Assembly (NCBI RefSeq): GCF_037040815.1
Contig: NZ_CP146232.1
Location: 3,283,501 to 3,347,500, forward strand
Length of the DNA stretch: 64,000 nucleotides
DNA from: Pararoseomonas sp. SCSIO 73927
GTDB taxonomy: Bacteria > Pseudomonadota > Alphaproteobacteria > Acetobacterales > Acetobacteraceae
Reading direction: 5' to 3'
A program made the translations under genes and the position numbers. This document shows, one piece after another, positions 40,083-49,272 of this stretch. The number at the start of each line of letters is the position of its first letter. The stretch's first letter is position 1. The notes under the pieces are model-generated. The model worked only from the letters and a program-made list of their open reading frames with translations, searched no databases and was not told where the DNA came from.

Positions 40083-41165
40083 CTACTTCTCCTTCTCGGC
40101 CTTTTCCGGCTTCTCGCCCTTGTCGGCGGTCTTGAGGTGGTCGAGCAGCTTCTGCGTGGCCACCGCCTTGTCCGTGCGGTCCATGGCGGCGACCTCGGCC
40201 GCCAGCCGATCCAGCGCCAGCTCGTAGATCTGGCGCTCGGAGAAGGATTGGTCGGGCTGGCCGGCGTTGCGGTGCAGGTCGCGCACCACTTCCGCGATCG
40301 CGATCGGGTCGCCGGAGTTGATCTTCTGCTCGTACTCCTGGGCGCGGCGGGACCACATCGTGCGCTTGATGCGCGCGCGGCCCTTCAGCGTGTCCATCGC
40401 CTCGCCCATCACCTTGTCGGAGGCGAGCTTGCGGAGGCCCGAGGAGGCCGCCTTGGCCATCGGGACCTTCAGGGTCATGCGGTTCTCCTCGAAGGTGACG
40501 ACGATCACCTTGAGGGTAAGGCCCGCCACGGGCACCTCCTCGATCCCCTGCACCTGGCCGACGCCGTGGGTGGGATAGACGACGTGGTCGCCCGCCTTGA
40601 AGTCCTTCCCGGCATTGCCGAGGGGCTTGGGCGGCGGGGCCGGGCGGATGGGGGCCTGGATGACGGGCTCGGACGGGGTGGTGCTGGTCATGCTCGGTGC
40701 GGGCGCCGGGGGCTCCGCGGCGCCCGTGGGGGCGGCGGGGCGAGCGGTGGCGCGGGAGGGTGGCGGGGAGGTCTCGGCCGGCTCCGCGGGCGCGGTCCGG
40801 GGCGCAGGCTCGACCTTGGCGGGGTTGCTGGCGCGGGCAGCGGCGGCTTTCGGGGCGGTTGCCTTGGCGGATGCCGCAGGAAGGGGCTTCGCCGCCGCCG
40901 CCGCGGGGAGTGGCCTGGCCGCCGGTGCCGCGGCATCGGCCTTCGCAGCGGGCAAGGGCTTCGCAGCGGACAAGAGCTTCGCAGCGGGCAGGGCCTTCGC
41001 CACCGGCTTCGGCTCGGCCTGCGGCGCCTCGCTCTTGCGGGCGGTGGCCATGGGCTTGGCCTTGGCGGCGGGCTTCGGCGCGGCGGGCTTGCCGGCGCCC
41101 GCCTCGGGGGCCTTGCCCGCCCCCTTGCTGTCGGACGCCTTGCCTCCGGCGGGTGCCTTCATCAT
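40083..41165 (-). CDS. carD: CarD-family transcriptional regulator with long Ala/Pro/Lys N-terminal extension
   Basis: About 360 residues. The C-terminal 170 are a complete CarD/CdnL: FKAGDHVVYPTHGVGQVQGI (RNA-polymerase-interacting Tudor-like part), then the helical DNA-binding part with MWSRRAQEYEQKINSGDPIA and SERQIYELALDRLAAEVA. CarD binds RNA polymerase beta and stabilises open complexes. The first ~180 residues are low-complexity Ala, Pro, Lys (repeats such as AKPLPAA), which normal alphaproteobacterial CarD (about 170 residues) lacks. GGAGAG lies just before two adjacent ATGs (41165, 41162); either may be used. A short Glu/Lys tail ends the protein. Confidence 0.9.
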   Translation of the reverse strand: MMKAPAGGKASDSKGAGKAPEAGAGKPAAPKPAAKAKPMATARKSEAPQAEPKPVAKALPAAKLLSAAKPLPAAKADAAAPAARPLPAAAAAKPLPAASAKATAPKAAAARASNPAKVEPAPRTAPAEPAETSPPPSRATARPAAPTGAAEPPAPAPSMTSTTPSEPVIQAPIRPAPPPKPLGNAGKDFKAGDHVVYPTHGVGQVQGIEEVPVAGLTLKVIVVTFEENRMTLKVPMAKAASSGLRKLASDKVMGEAMDTLKGRARIKRTMWSRRAQEYEQKINSGDPIAIAEVVRDLHRNAGQPDQSFSERQIYELALDRLAAEVAAMDRTDKAVATQKLLDHLKTADKGEKPEKAEKEK

Positions 41166-41404
41166 GCTCTCCGCGATCCTAGTGGCGCCGCCGGTGCCGG
41201 GGCTGCCGGTGCCGGGAGCGCCGGCCACCCGGGGCTGCCCTGGCCCCGCAGGCGCCGTTGCTGCCTTGCGGCACGACAGGCCCGCGCCGGTCCGGCGCGG
41301 GGCGCTCGCGTTCCAGGCGGCACCCTATCACAGGATGTCGATTCCGTCACGCCGCCGTGTCCACGTGAAGGCAACGCGGCGCGCGGCCCCCGGTTGAGGC
41401 GCCT

Positions 41405-41737
41405 TCAGGCCTCGCCGGGAGCGGGGTCGAACAGCGCCTTCTTGTCGGGCTTGCCGTCCCACTCCTTCGCGTCGGCCGGCGGCTCGCCCTTGCGGGACAT
41501 GTTCGGCCACTGGGCAGCGTAGGTGCGGTTCAGCTCGGCCCAGTCCGTGGCGCGCTCGTCGCTGTCGGGGAAGATGGCTTCGGCAGGGCATTCGGGCTCG
41601 CAAACGCCGCAGTCGATGCACTCGTCGGGGTGGATCACCAGCATGTTGGCGCCGACGTAGAAGCAGTCCACCGGACACACCTCGACGCAGTCCATGTACT
41701 TGCAGCGAATGCAGTTCTCGGTGACGACGTAGGTCAC
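41405..41737 (-). CDS. fdxA: Seven-iron ferredoxin FdxA
   Basis: A 110-residue 7Fe/8Fe ferredoxin that shuttles low-potential electrons. The first cluster uses Cys9, Cys17 and Cys21 ([19 protein letters not shown]). The second uses Cys25, Cys40, Cys43 and Cys46 ([14 protein letters not shown]), with Cys50 binding the first. The GTG at 41737 is preferred because AAGGGA lies 7 nt upstream and homologues begin MTYVVTEN; a GTG two codons earlier is only 1 nt from that Shine-Dalgarno. fdxA-carD adjacency is conserved in alphaproteobacteria. Confidence 0.95.
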   Translation of the reverse strand: MTYVVTENCIRCKYMDCVEVCPVDCFYVGANMLVIHPDECIDCGVCEPECPAEAIFPDSDERATDWAELNRTYAAQWPNMSRKGEPPADAKEWDGKPDKKALFDPAPGEA

Positions 41738-41875
41738 AAGCACGTCCCTTCACGGCCCGCGGGGCGGAGCAGAATTCCCGTGCGCCGCAGATGGACCGTT
41801 GCGGCGCGGCATGCAAGCGAGGCTTTCGTCGGGGCAGCGGTGCGCCGGGCCGGGTGGCCGGAACTCGGACGGGCA

Positions 41876-43831
41876 TCAGGCCGGGCATTCCCCCGGCCCG
41901 GCCGCGCGCAGGGCCATGCGGCGCAGCAGGAAGGCGCCGCCCGAGAAGGAGAGCTCGACCACGCCGGGCGCCTGGGTCAGGCAGAGATGGCCCTCCGCTT
42001 CTCCGGAAGCGGGCAGCGCCCAGGTCGCCGCCGGGCGGCCGCCAGCCGAGACGGTGATGCGCGCCGGCCCATCCCCTGCCGCGCGCAGGCCGAAGGCGAG
42101 CCGGTGCGGCCCCGGGCCGGACCCTGGGACGAGGCGCAGCACCAGCCGGGCGCCGTCCGCCGCCCGCGTTCCCTCCGGCCCGGCCGGGTCCCACCCCGGG
42201 GCGGCGGGCAGCGGGCGGGCGACGAGGTGGACCCAACCCGGGCCGGAAGCGGTGAAGTCCACCGCCTCTCCCTCCGCCAGATCGGGCGCGGCAAGGCGGC
42301 GGGGCGGCGCCAGGGCAGCGACGCAGGCGATGGCGGGGGTGCCGGCGGCGCCCGGGGCTCGCTCGCAGGGGCCGGTCGGCACCACGCCGTAGGCGGCCAG
42401 GGTGGCGCGGGTGGACTCCTCCATCGGCAGGTCCGGGCCGAGGGTGAGGAGCCGTCCGCCCGGCGGGGCGCGCAGCCCGGCCTCGATCCTCGCCCGCAGC
42501 GGCCCGCCCGTCGCCAGCCCGGTGTCGGTCATCGCGAGGAGGCGGGACTCCCGCGGCAGCACCGGCCCCCAGATCCCCATGGGATGCGCGGTGACGAGGA
42601 CGGCGGCGGGGGCTCCGAGGGATAGGGGCGGCACGAGGGGCCGCGCCTCCCCCCAGGGCCGGTGGCCCCAGTCCGGGGCACGGGTGGCCGCGAGGAGAAG
42701 GGCGGCCACGGCCAGCGCCGCGGGCAGGGACAGGCGCATGGGAGGGGCGGCGGCGGCCAGAATCACCAGCAGCATCCCCGCCAGCAGATCCGGCACGATG
42801 GCGTAGCGGTGGATGGCGAAGCCGAGCAGCCAGACGGCGGCGCCGACCACCAGGAACAGCATGGCCCGCTGCCGCGCCTCCTCCTCCCGCGCGCGATGGG
42901 GCCGAATGAGGGTGGCGGCGAGCGCCAGGAGCGCGACCGGCAGGGCCAGGAGGAGGCGCGGATCGGCGGAGGGGAACTCCGCCGTGGGATGCGCGCCCGT
43001 CGCAATCCACCAGGGGTAGAGCAAGGCCTGCCCGAGCCCCTGCGGCACGAAGCGGAGGTCGGCGAAGGAGTCCGGGTTGGCGGAGGGCGAGCGGAACAGC
43101 CCGTTCATCGCGGGAAAGACGGGGTTGCCCAGCGTCGCCCAGAGATAGGCCGCCCAGGCGCCGCCGGTGAGCAGCAGGCCGGCGGCCCCGCCGGCGGCGA
43201 CACGCCAGACCGCGGCGAGGGTGGGGGCGAAGCCGCGCCACGGCAGCAGGGCCGCCGCGGCCAGGGCCGGGATGAAGACAGCGTTGGTCAGCTTCAGCCC
43301 CACCGTTCCCCCGACCAGCACCCCGGAGAGGAGGAAGAGCCGCCGGTCTCCCTCCCATCCCCGGATCAGGGCGAGGAGGCCGAGCAGCACCGGCGCGGCC
43401 AGGGCCAGGTCGGCGAAGCTCGTCCCGATCTCCGAGATGGCCATGGCGCCCGTCGCGCCCGCCAGCACCGCCACCGCGCGGACAGTGCCGTCCCGCGCGC
43501 CCAGTGCCCCGGCCAGCATCCAGGCGGCGGCGACGGTCAGCGCCTGGATCGCCGCCACCGCCACGGCGACGGCCGGCGGGGGCAGGAGCTGTCGCAGCCC
43601 GTACAGGGGAAGGTAGGGCAGGGGATTGAAGTAGCCCTGGATGCCCGCCGGGCCGACATCCAACCCCAGCCGCCCGTGCAGCAGGGCGTAGGGGCCGTAA
43701 TCGTGGTAGTTCTGCAGGTCCCAGTTCGTGTCCTCGCCCGCCCACAATGCCCAGGCGGCGAAGACGAGAAAGCCGATGGCCCATGCGCCGGCGGCGCCGC
43801 GCCAGACACGGCCGGCGGGGGCCGGGCTCAA
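41876..43831 (-). CDS. GT-C-like multi-span membrane protein (glycosyltransferase 87-like)
   Basis: About 651 residues. A first membrane helix leads to an acidic luminal loop, AGEDTNWDLQNYHDYGPYAL, then GYFNPLPYLPLYGL and about ten more helices up to residue 430; the remaining 220 residues form a soluble C-terminal domain. This layout is that of polyprenyl-phosphate-sugar-dependent GT-C transferases, with the early Asp as candidate catalytic residue. The donor and acceptor are unknown. TTG at 43831 is chosen because it overlaps the stop of the S4 gene (TTGA); the frame is open to 43909 and the start is uncertain. Confidence 0.78.
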   Translation of the reverse strand: MSPAPAGRVWRGAAGAWAIGFLVFAAWALWAGEDTNWDLQNYHDYGPYALLHGRLGLDVGPAGIQGYFNPLPYLPLYGLRQLLPPPAVAVAVAAIQALTVAAAWMLAGALGARDGTVRAVAVLAGATGAMAISEIGTSFADLALAAPVLLGLLALIRGWEGDRRLFLLSGVLVGGTVGLKLTNAVFIPALAAAALLPWRGFAPTLAAVWRVAAGGAAGLLLTGGAWAAYLWATLGNPVFPAMNGLFRSPSANPDSFADLRFVPQGLGQALLYPWWIATGAHPTAEFPSADPRLLLALPVALLALAATLIRPHRAREEEARQRAMLFLVVGAAVWLLGFAIHRYAIVPDLLAGMLLVILAAAAPPMRLSLPAALAVAALLLAATRAPDWGHRPWGEARPLVPPLSLGAPAAVLVTAHPMGIWGPVLPRESRLLAMTDTGLATGGPLRARIEAGLRAPPGGRLLTLGPDLPMEESTRATLAAYGVVPTGPCERAPGAAGTPAIACVAALAPPRRLAAPDLAEGEAVDFTASGPGWVHLVARPLPAAPGWDPAGPEGTRAADGARLVLRLVPGSGPGPHRLAFGLRAAGDGPARITVSAGGRPAATWALPASGEAEGHLCLTQAPGVVELSFSGGAFLLRRMALRAAGPGECPA

Positions 43832-44121
43832 CCCGGGGCGATCTCTTCGTAAAGGGCGCGGGCCTCGGCGGGCGGGCCGCGGCGCCCGGCCAGGGCCTGC
43901 ACGCGCCACACCTTCACCACGCCGCGCTCCGGCCCGCCGAGCGCGAGGGTGAGCACGTCACCCGGCCGCAGCCGGGCGTGGGGCTTGTCCACGGGCTGGC
44001 GGTTCAGTCGGACGGAGCCGGCCTCCACCAGCGCTGCGCAGGCGGAGCGGGTCTTGGAGAGGCGGGCGCACCAGAGCCACTTGTCCAGGCGCTGCCAGTC
44101 CCGGTCTTCCGCTTCCGCCAT
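43828..44121 (-). CDS. S4-domain RNA-binding protein (Hsp15-like)
   Basis: A 97-residue protein consisting of little more than one S4 RNA-binding domain: RLDKWLWCARLSKTRSACAAL, then GSVRLNRQPVDKPHARLRPGD. It resembles Hsp15 (HslR), which rescues stalled 50S-nascent-chain complexes. It follows the SUV3-like helicase by 10 nt in the same operon, a pairing conserved in alphaproteobacteria, which supports an RNA or ribosome quality role. Confidence 0.92.
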   Translation of the reverse strand: MAEAEDRDWQRLDKWLWCARLSKTRSACAALVEAGSVRLNRQPVDKPHARLRPGDVLTLALGGPERGVVKVWRVQALAGRRGPPAEARALYEEIAPG

Positions 44122-44131
44122 GCGCGCCGGG

Positions 44132-47100
44132 TCAGCTCTTCCCGAGCTTCAGCTTCGCGAGCACGGCGAAGGGGCTGTCGGGGTCCGGGCCCTTGCCGCG
44201 CGCGGGCTCGAAGACGGGCCGCGGGGTGGCCGGGCCGTCATCGCGCCGGTCGCGGCGCGGGCCGTTGCCGTAGCCGCCGCCAGGGCGGCCTTCCGGGCGG
44301 CCTTCCGGGCGCCCGTTGCGGGGCGGGCCGCGATCCTCGCCGGGGGCGCGGCTGCCGCGGTCGCCGCGATACTCGCCCCGATGCTCACCCCGAGGCTCAC
44401 CACGGTTCCCGCCGCGGTCGCCGCCACGATGGCCGTCCCGCTGGCCGCCGCGATCGTCGCGCCGCGGGCCGCGCTGCGGACGGGCCTCGCGCGCCTCCGT
44501 CGCGGTTCCGGTCTCGGCGGTCGCGTCCCCGGCGGCCACTCCTTCAATGGCCGCCCCGTCGGCGGGCGCTGCGTCGGCCCCTTCGGCAGCCCCCTCGGCG
44601 GGCTTCGCATCGGCCTGCGCGCCGGCCGGACCTCCGCGCTGCCCCTGGCGGTTGCGGTCGCCGCGGCGACCCTCGCCGCCGCGGCCGCCGCGGTTGTGGT
44701 GGTGCTCCTCCCGCCGGGCGGCGACGAGCTGCGGCGCGGGCGGGCCGAAGACGTCCTCGGCGAGCGGCTCTGGCGTCACCAGCCGGAAGCCGAGCGCGGT
44801 CAGCACCGCCGGCAGCGTATCGGCCTTGGCGCCCAGGCGGCTGGCCACGTCCACGGGCAGGGCGGCGGCGGCGCGGCGGGTCAGGTGGCCCAGCTCGCCG
44901 GCGATGCGCTCCGCCACGTCCAGACGCACCAGCATCGGCCCGGCCTGCACCCAGCCCATGGTGGCGCCGAAGCCGCGCGGCCAGTCCCGCGGGGGCGTGA
45001 TGGAGACGAGGCCGCCGCCGGGAAGCTCCGGCACCGCCTGGTTCGCCTTCAGCGCCCAGAGCTGGGCCCGCAGCGCCATGGGGCGGGGCTTCAGCATCTC
45101 CGGGATGTAGAGGGCGAAGCGGCCGGCGCGCACGCCGATGGCCTTCAGCTTCGCGCGGATCTCCGGGGTGATTTCCCTCTCGGTGCCGCCGGGCAGCAGG
45201 CCCAGGAACTCGCGCAGGCGGAAGAGGTGGCCGCGCAGCTCCGCGTCCTCCTCGGCCTTCTTCTCGGCCTCGATCAGGGGCGCGAAGTCGCGGGCGACCA
45301 GGGCCTCGAACCAGGCCGCGAGCTTGGCGCGGATGCGCTCGCGCTCGGCCCCGTCCACGAACTCGGAATCGATCGGCTCGATCACCGGCTTCTCGGCCGT
45401 GGTGCCGGGCTTCAGCTTCGCCACCTCGGCGGCCTCGTCCGCGCCTTCCGGCTTCCAGGCGATGCGCTGAAATTTCGTGAGGCTCAGGGCGTCGTCCGGC
45501 GCCGTCTCCAGCGCGGCGACGCGGCGGGGCATCTCCTCGCGCAACGCCCGGCGGGCGGCGCGGAGCATGACCTTGCGCTCCTCCTCGTCCTCCGCGTCGG
45601 CGGCGGTCTCGAAGAGGAAGCCCTTCACCGAGCCGACGACGTGTCCCTCGACCGTGACCTCACCGTTCCGCGCGACCGCCGAGAGGAGGTTCTCCTCCCC
45701 CTCGTCGAGCTTGCGGATCAGGTGGGCCGCGCGGCGGTCCACGAAGCGGGCGGTGAGGCGTTCGTGCAGCGCGTCGGAGACGTGGTCTTCGGCAGCGCGG
45801 GCGGCCTCCTGCATGGCGGTGGCATCCTTCAGCCAGTCGGAGCGGGCGGCGACATACGTCCAGGTGCGGATCCCCGCAAGCCGGGCCATGAGTGTATCGA
45901 GGTCGCCCTCGGTGTTGTCGAGGTACCGGATCTGGGAGGCGACCCAGTCCGCCGGCAGATTGCCATCCTCCACGAGATGCCGAAAGACACGGGCGCAGAA
46001 ACGAGTGTGTGACTCGTCCGAGAGCTTGCGGAAATCCGGGATCTGGCAGGCCTCCCACAGCAGCCGCACCCGCGCGCGGCCCCGCGCCAGCCCCCGGATC
46101 TCGGCGTCGCGGGAGAGGTGCTCCAGCGTAATGTGGTCCGTCGCGTCGTTGCCCCGCGCCAGGCCCGGGCGGGGCGGGGGGAGGGAGAGGCCGGTCAGCA
46201 GCGCGTCCAGGCTGGAGAGATCCAGGTCGCTGTTCCGCCATGCCAACTGCGTCAGCGGCTCGAAATGGTGGTTCTCGATCTTGTGGACCATGTCCTCCGG
46301 CAGGGGCGGGCAGTCCGCTGTCACGCCGAAGGTGCCGTCCCGCATGCCGCGGCCCGCGCGGCCGCCGATCTGCGCCGCCTCCTGCGCCGTCAGCTGGCGG
46401 GGGCGGTGGCCGTCGAACTTCTGGATGGAGGCGAAGGCGACATGGTCCACGTTCATGTTCAGCCCCATCCCGATGGCGTCCGTCGCCACCAGGAAGTCCA
46501 CCTCCCGGTTCTGGTACATTTCCACCTGCGCGTTGCGCGTGCGGGGGGAGAGGCGGCCCATCACCACCGCGCAGCCGCCGCGCCGGCGCCGGATGGCCTC
46601 CGCGATCGCGTAGACCTCGCCGGCCGAGAAGGCGACGACGGCGGAGCGGGAGGGCAGGCGGGTGAGCTTGGCCGGGCCGGCATAGGTGAGCTGGGAGAGG
46701 CGGGGGCGGCTCTCCACCTCCGCCTGCGGAACCAAGCGCTGGAGAAGGGGGCGGACTGTCTCCGCCCCCAGGAACATGGTTTCCACCATGCCGCGGGCGT
46801 GCAGCAGCCGGTCGGTGAAGACATGGCCGCGATCCGCATCGGCGCAGAGCTGGATCTCGTCCACCGCCACGAACTCCACCCGGCGGTCCAGCGGCATCGC
46901 CTCCACCGTGCAGGCGAACCACTTGGCGTCCGGGGGCAGGATCTTCTCCTCCCCGGTGATGAGGGCGACGTGCTTCGCCCCCTTCACGGCGACCATCCGG
47001 TCGTAGTTCTCCCGCGCCAGCAAGCGCAGCGGGAAGCCGATGATGCCGCTGGAATGGGCCAGCATGCGGGTGATGGCCAGATGGGTCTTGCCGGTGTTGG

Positions 47101-47161
47101 TCGGGCCGAGGACGGCCTTCACCCGGGATGCGAACATCTGGCGGTCTGAGAAGGAGCTCAT
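44132..47161 (-). CDS. SUV3-like RNA helicase with RGG-rich C-terminal tail
   Basis: About 1009 residues, superfamily 2. Walker A GPTNTGKTH (residues 19-27), Walker B DEIQ (101-104), and motif VI AAQIGGRAGRGM. The DEIQ box and overall order match the mitochondrial degradosome helicase SUV3, an ancestral alphaproteobacterial family. After the helicase core comes a ~350-residue helical region, then a low-complexity tail (about 840-985) rich in Arg-Gly, Asp and Glu repeats (GGQRDGHRGGDRGGNRGE), ending SPFAVLAKLKLGKS. The tail is probably disordered and RNA-binding. The start at 47161 begins MSSFSDRQMF; homology starts a few residues later. Confidence 0.93.
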   Translation of the reverse strand: MSSFSDRQMFASRVKAVLGPTNTGKTHLAITRMLAHSSGIIGFPLRLLARENYDRMVAVKGAKHVALITGEEKILPPDAKWFACTVEAMPLDRRVEFVAVDEIQLCADADRGHVFTDRLLHARGMVETMFLGAETVRPLLQRLVPQAEVESRPRLSQLTYAGPAKLTRLPSRSAVVAFSAGEVYAIAEAIRRRRGGCAVVMGRLSPRTRNAQVEMYQNREVDFLVATDAIGMGLNMNVDHVAFASIQKFDGHRPRQLTAQEAAQIGGRAGRGMRDGTFGVTADCPPLPEDMVHKIENHHFEPLTQLAWRNSDLDLSSLDALLTGLSLPPPRPGLARGNDATDHITLEHLSRDAEIRGLARGRARVRLLWEACQIPDFRKLSDESHTRFCARVFRHLVEDGNLPADWVASQIRYLDNTEGDLDTLMARLAGIRTWTYVAARSDWLKDATAMQEAARAAEDHVSDALHERLTARFVDRRAAHLIRKLDEGEENLLSAVARNGEVTVEGHVVGSVKGFLFETAADAEDEEERKVMLRAARRALREEMPRRVAALETAPDDALSLTKFQRIAWKPEGADEAAEVAKLKPGTTAEKPVIEPIDSEFVDGAERERIRAKLAAWFEALVARDFAPLIEAEKKAEEDAELRGHLFRLREFLGLLPGGTEREITPEIRAKLKAIGVRAGRFALYIPEMLKPRPMALRAQLWALKANQAVPELPGGGLVSITPPRDWPRGFGATMGWVQAGPMLVRLDVAERIAGELGHLTRRAAAALPVDVASRLGAKADTLPAVLTALGFRLVTPEPLAEDVFGPPAPQLVAARREEHHHNRGGRGGEGRRGDRNRQGQRGGPAGAQADAKPAEGAAEGADAAPADGAAIEGVAAGDATAETGTATEAREARPQRGPRRDDRGGQRDGHRGGDRGGNRGEPRGEHRGEYRGDRGSRAPGEDRGPPRNGRPEGRPEGRPGGGYGNGPRRDRRDDGPATPRPVFEPARGKGPDPDSPFAVLAKLKLGKS

Positions 47162-47295
47162 CTGCGGGGAGGTGTGGGGGGCCGAACCCGGGTTGGCAAG
47201 CACATACGCTGAACATGGGGGCTGAACATGGCTCGCCGGGCATCGGAGGCGGCGCCCTTGGCAAGCCCTCGCCCGTCCGGGATTCTGACGCCCAG

Positions 47296-48459
47296 ATGAG
47301 TTCCGCCCCGACCTTCCTGGGCCGCTTCGCCTTCCTCCTCGCCGCCAGCTTCCTCGGCGTGGGGGTGACGATGCCGTTCCTGCCGCCCTTCCTCGCCGCG
47401 AAAGGACTGGGGCCGGAGGCGGTGGCGCAGCTCCTTTTCGCCGCCTCCCTGGTCCGCTTCCTCGTCAGCCCCGCGCTGGGCCGGCTGGCGGACCGGCTGG
47501 GGGACGGGCGGCGGGTGATGATCCCCTGCGCGCTCCTCGCCGCGCTGGCGGCGCCCCTCCTCCTGCCGGCGCAGGGCTTCGTGGCGCTGCTGGCCGTGCA
47601 GATCGTCATGGCGGCCGCCGTGGCGCCCCTCGGCCCGATCGGGGAGGCGATGACCCTGGCCGCCACCCGGCGGGCCGGGGCGGAGTTCGGGCCGGTGCGG
47701 GCGGCGGGCTCGGTCGCCTTCATCCTCGGCTCCGTCGGGGCGGGAAGCCTGGCGGCGTGGAAGGGGTACGAAGCGGTGCCCTGGCTGCTGGCGGGGTGCT
47801 ACGCCACTGCGGTGCTGGCCGCCCTCGCCCTGCCGCGGCCGGAGAGGGGCGCCCCGCAGGCCGTCCCGGTCGGGCGGGGCGGGCTGCGCGGCGCCTTCGC
47901 CCTGCACCTGCTGCGGCGGCCGGGGTTCGGGCGGCTGGTGCTCCTCTCCGCGCTGATCCAGGGCAGCCACGCGGCCTATTACGGCTTCTCCTCCATCCAC
48001 TGGGCCCAAGCCGGGCACTCGGCGGAGACGATCGGGCTGCTCTGGGGCATCGGGGTGGCGGCGGAGGTGCTGCTCTTCCTGCTGGCGCGGCCGCTGCTCG
48101 GGCGCCTCTCCCCGCGCGCGCTGATGCTGCTGGCGGCCGGGGCGGGGGTGGTGCGCTGGGCGGCGCTGGCGGCCACCACCGCCCTGCCGCTGCTGGTGCC
48201 GCTGCAGCTCCTGCACGCGCTGACCTTCGGGGTGCAGTACATGGGCGCGATGCGGTGGCTCTCTTCCAACCCGCCGCCCGGGGAGGCCCTGGCGGCGCAG
48301 GCGCTGCACGCGGCGCTCGGCACCACGGGGGCGCAGGCGCTGTGCCTGCTGATGGCGGGATGGCTCTACGCCCAGGCCGGCGCCGGCGCCTTCCTGGCCA
48401 TGTCCGCGCTCTGCGCCCTGGCCGTGCCCGTCGCCCTTGCGTGGAGGGCCGGGCGGTAA
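47296..48459 (+). CDS. MFS transporter, 3-phenylpropionate permease-like
   Basis: A 387-residue major facilitator with twelve predicted helices, resembling the HcaT/MFS_1-like subfamily (proton symport of small aromatic or sugar acids). The first helix carries FLGVGVTMPFLPPFLAAKGL; the loop 2-3 motif is GRLADRLGDGRR; later text HAAYYGFSSIHWAQAGHSAE and LLHALTFGVQYMGAM is typical of the group. The substrate is unknown. It diverges from the helicase gene 134 nt away. The start at 47296 is where homology begins. Confidence 0.88.
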   Translation: MSSAPTFLGRFAFLLAASFLGVGVTMPFLPPFLAAKGLGPEAVAQLLFAASLVRFLVSPALGRLADRLGDGRRVMIPCALLAALAAPLLLPAQGFVALLAVQIVMAAAVAPLGPIGEAMTLAATRRAGAEFGPVRAAGSVAFILGSVGAGSLAAWKGYEAVPWLLAGCYATAVLAALALPRPERGAPQAVPVGRGGLRGAFALHLLRRPGFGRLVLLSALIQGSHAAYYGFSSIHWAQAGHSAETIGLLWGIGVAAEVLLFLLARPLLGRLSPRALMLLAAGAGVVRWAALAATTALPLLVPLQLLHALTFGVQYMGAMRWLSSNPPPGEALAAQALHAALGTTGAQALCLLMAGWLYAQAGAGAFLAMSALCALAVPVALAWRAGR

Positions 48460-48500
48460 TCATCCGCCCCGGCCCGTCCGGCCGCGCGGCAGCAGCCTGG

Positions 48501-49262
48501 CTAACGCCAGGCCTCGCCGTCCCAGTGGTGCACCGTCCAGCGGGCGCGGCCGTTCTCCACCACCACGCGGTTGTAGGAGTTGGCCTCCCCGCGCAGCCGG
48601 GTGGAGATGGCGGATCCGGCCTGGAGCACCGTCAGCCGGTCCCCCTCCTCCGCCGTGATCCTGTGGATGTTGTGGAAGCCCACATGCAGGTGGCCGGAGA
48701 GGACGAGGCGCACGCCGCCCTGCGCGAGGTCGCGCAGCGCGCGCTCCCCCCGCTGCACCACGGGCGTGCCCGGCTGGTCCGGCGGGGCCAGGAAGGGATG
48801 GTGCGCGACCACGATGCGGAAGGGCCCTTCCGGCAGGCGGCGCAGGCGGCGCAGCAGGCGCAGCAGCCCGGCGCGGGGGACCTTCCCGTTCTCCCACTGC
48901 AGGTGCAGCCCGCCGCGGGAGACGGTGTTGAGGCCGATCACCTGGATCTCCTCGTCCTCGAACATCGGCTCCGTGTCCGGAGCGATGAAGCTCTCCCAGC
49001 GGCCGAAGGGGGAGAGGAAGCGCTCCCACGGATAGTAGGCGGTGATGTCGTGGTTCCCGGGAACCGCTACCCAGGGCACCTGTAGCCCGTCCAGGAAGGC
49101 GCGGGCGGCGCGGTACTCCCGCCGCCGCGCCCGCATCGTGAGGTCGCCCGAGACGGCGACGAGGTGCGCGGGATCGGCGTTGAGGCGCGCCAGCAGGGCG
49201 TCCGCCGCCCGCCCGTCCACCCGGCAGAAGTGCAGGTCGGAGATGTGGTCGATGATCCGCAT
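48501..49262 (-). CDS. Calcineurin-like metallophosphoesterase
   Basis: A 253-residue cytoplasmic phosphoesterase. All five metal-site motifs are visible in order: DLH (residues 9-11), GDLT, GNHDITAY, HHPF and GHLHVG. This is the 3',5'-cyclic-nucleotide/CpdA-like branch of the superfamily, but the substrate is not decided by sequence. It starts 10 nt after the stop of the lipid kinase gene, and such pairs occur in several alphaproteobacteria, so it may act on a phospholipid-derived phosphate. Confidence 0.92.
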   Translation of the reverse strand: MRIIDHISDLHFCRVDGRAADALLARLNADPAHLVAVSGDLTMRARRREYRAARAFLDGLQVPWVAVPGNHDITAYYPWERFLSPFGRWESFIAPDTEPMFEDEEIQVIGLNTVSRGGLHLQWENGKVPRAGLLRLLRRLRRLPEGPFRIVVAHHPFLAPPDQPGTPVVQRGERALRDLAQGGVRLVLSGHLHVGFHNIHRITAEEGDRLTVLQAGSAISTRLRGEANSYNRVVVENGRARWTVHHWDGEAWR

Positions 49263-49272
49263 GCCCGCCCGC

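Noticed and set aside
40083..41165. Reading the Ala/Pro/Lys segment of CarD as a separate TonB- or histone-like gene
   Set aside because: It is in frame with CarD, with a Shine-Dalgarno only at the far 5' end and no stop between.
41328..43784. 818-codon minus-strand frame overlapping fdxA and the membrane protein gene
   Set aside because: It is a different frame from the clear ferredoxin and multi-span protein and reads as Arg/Gly/Pro low complexity.
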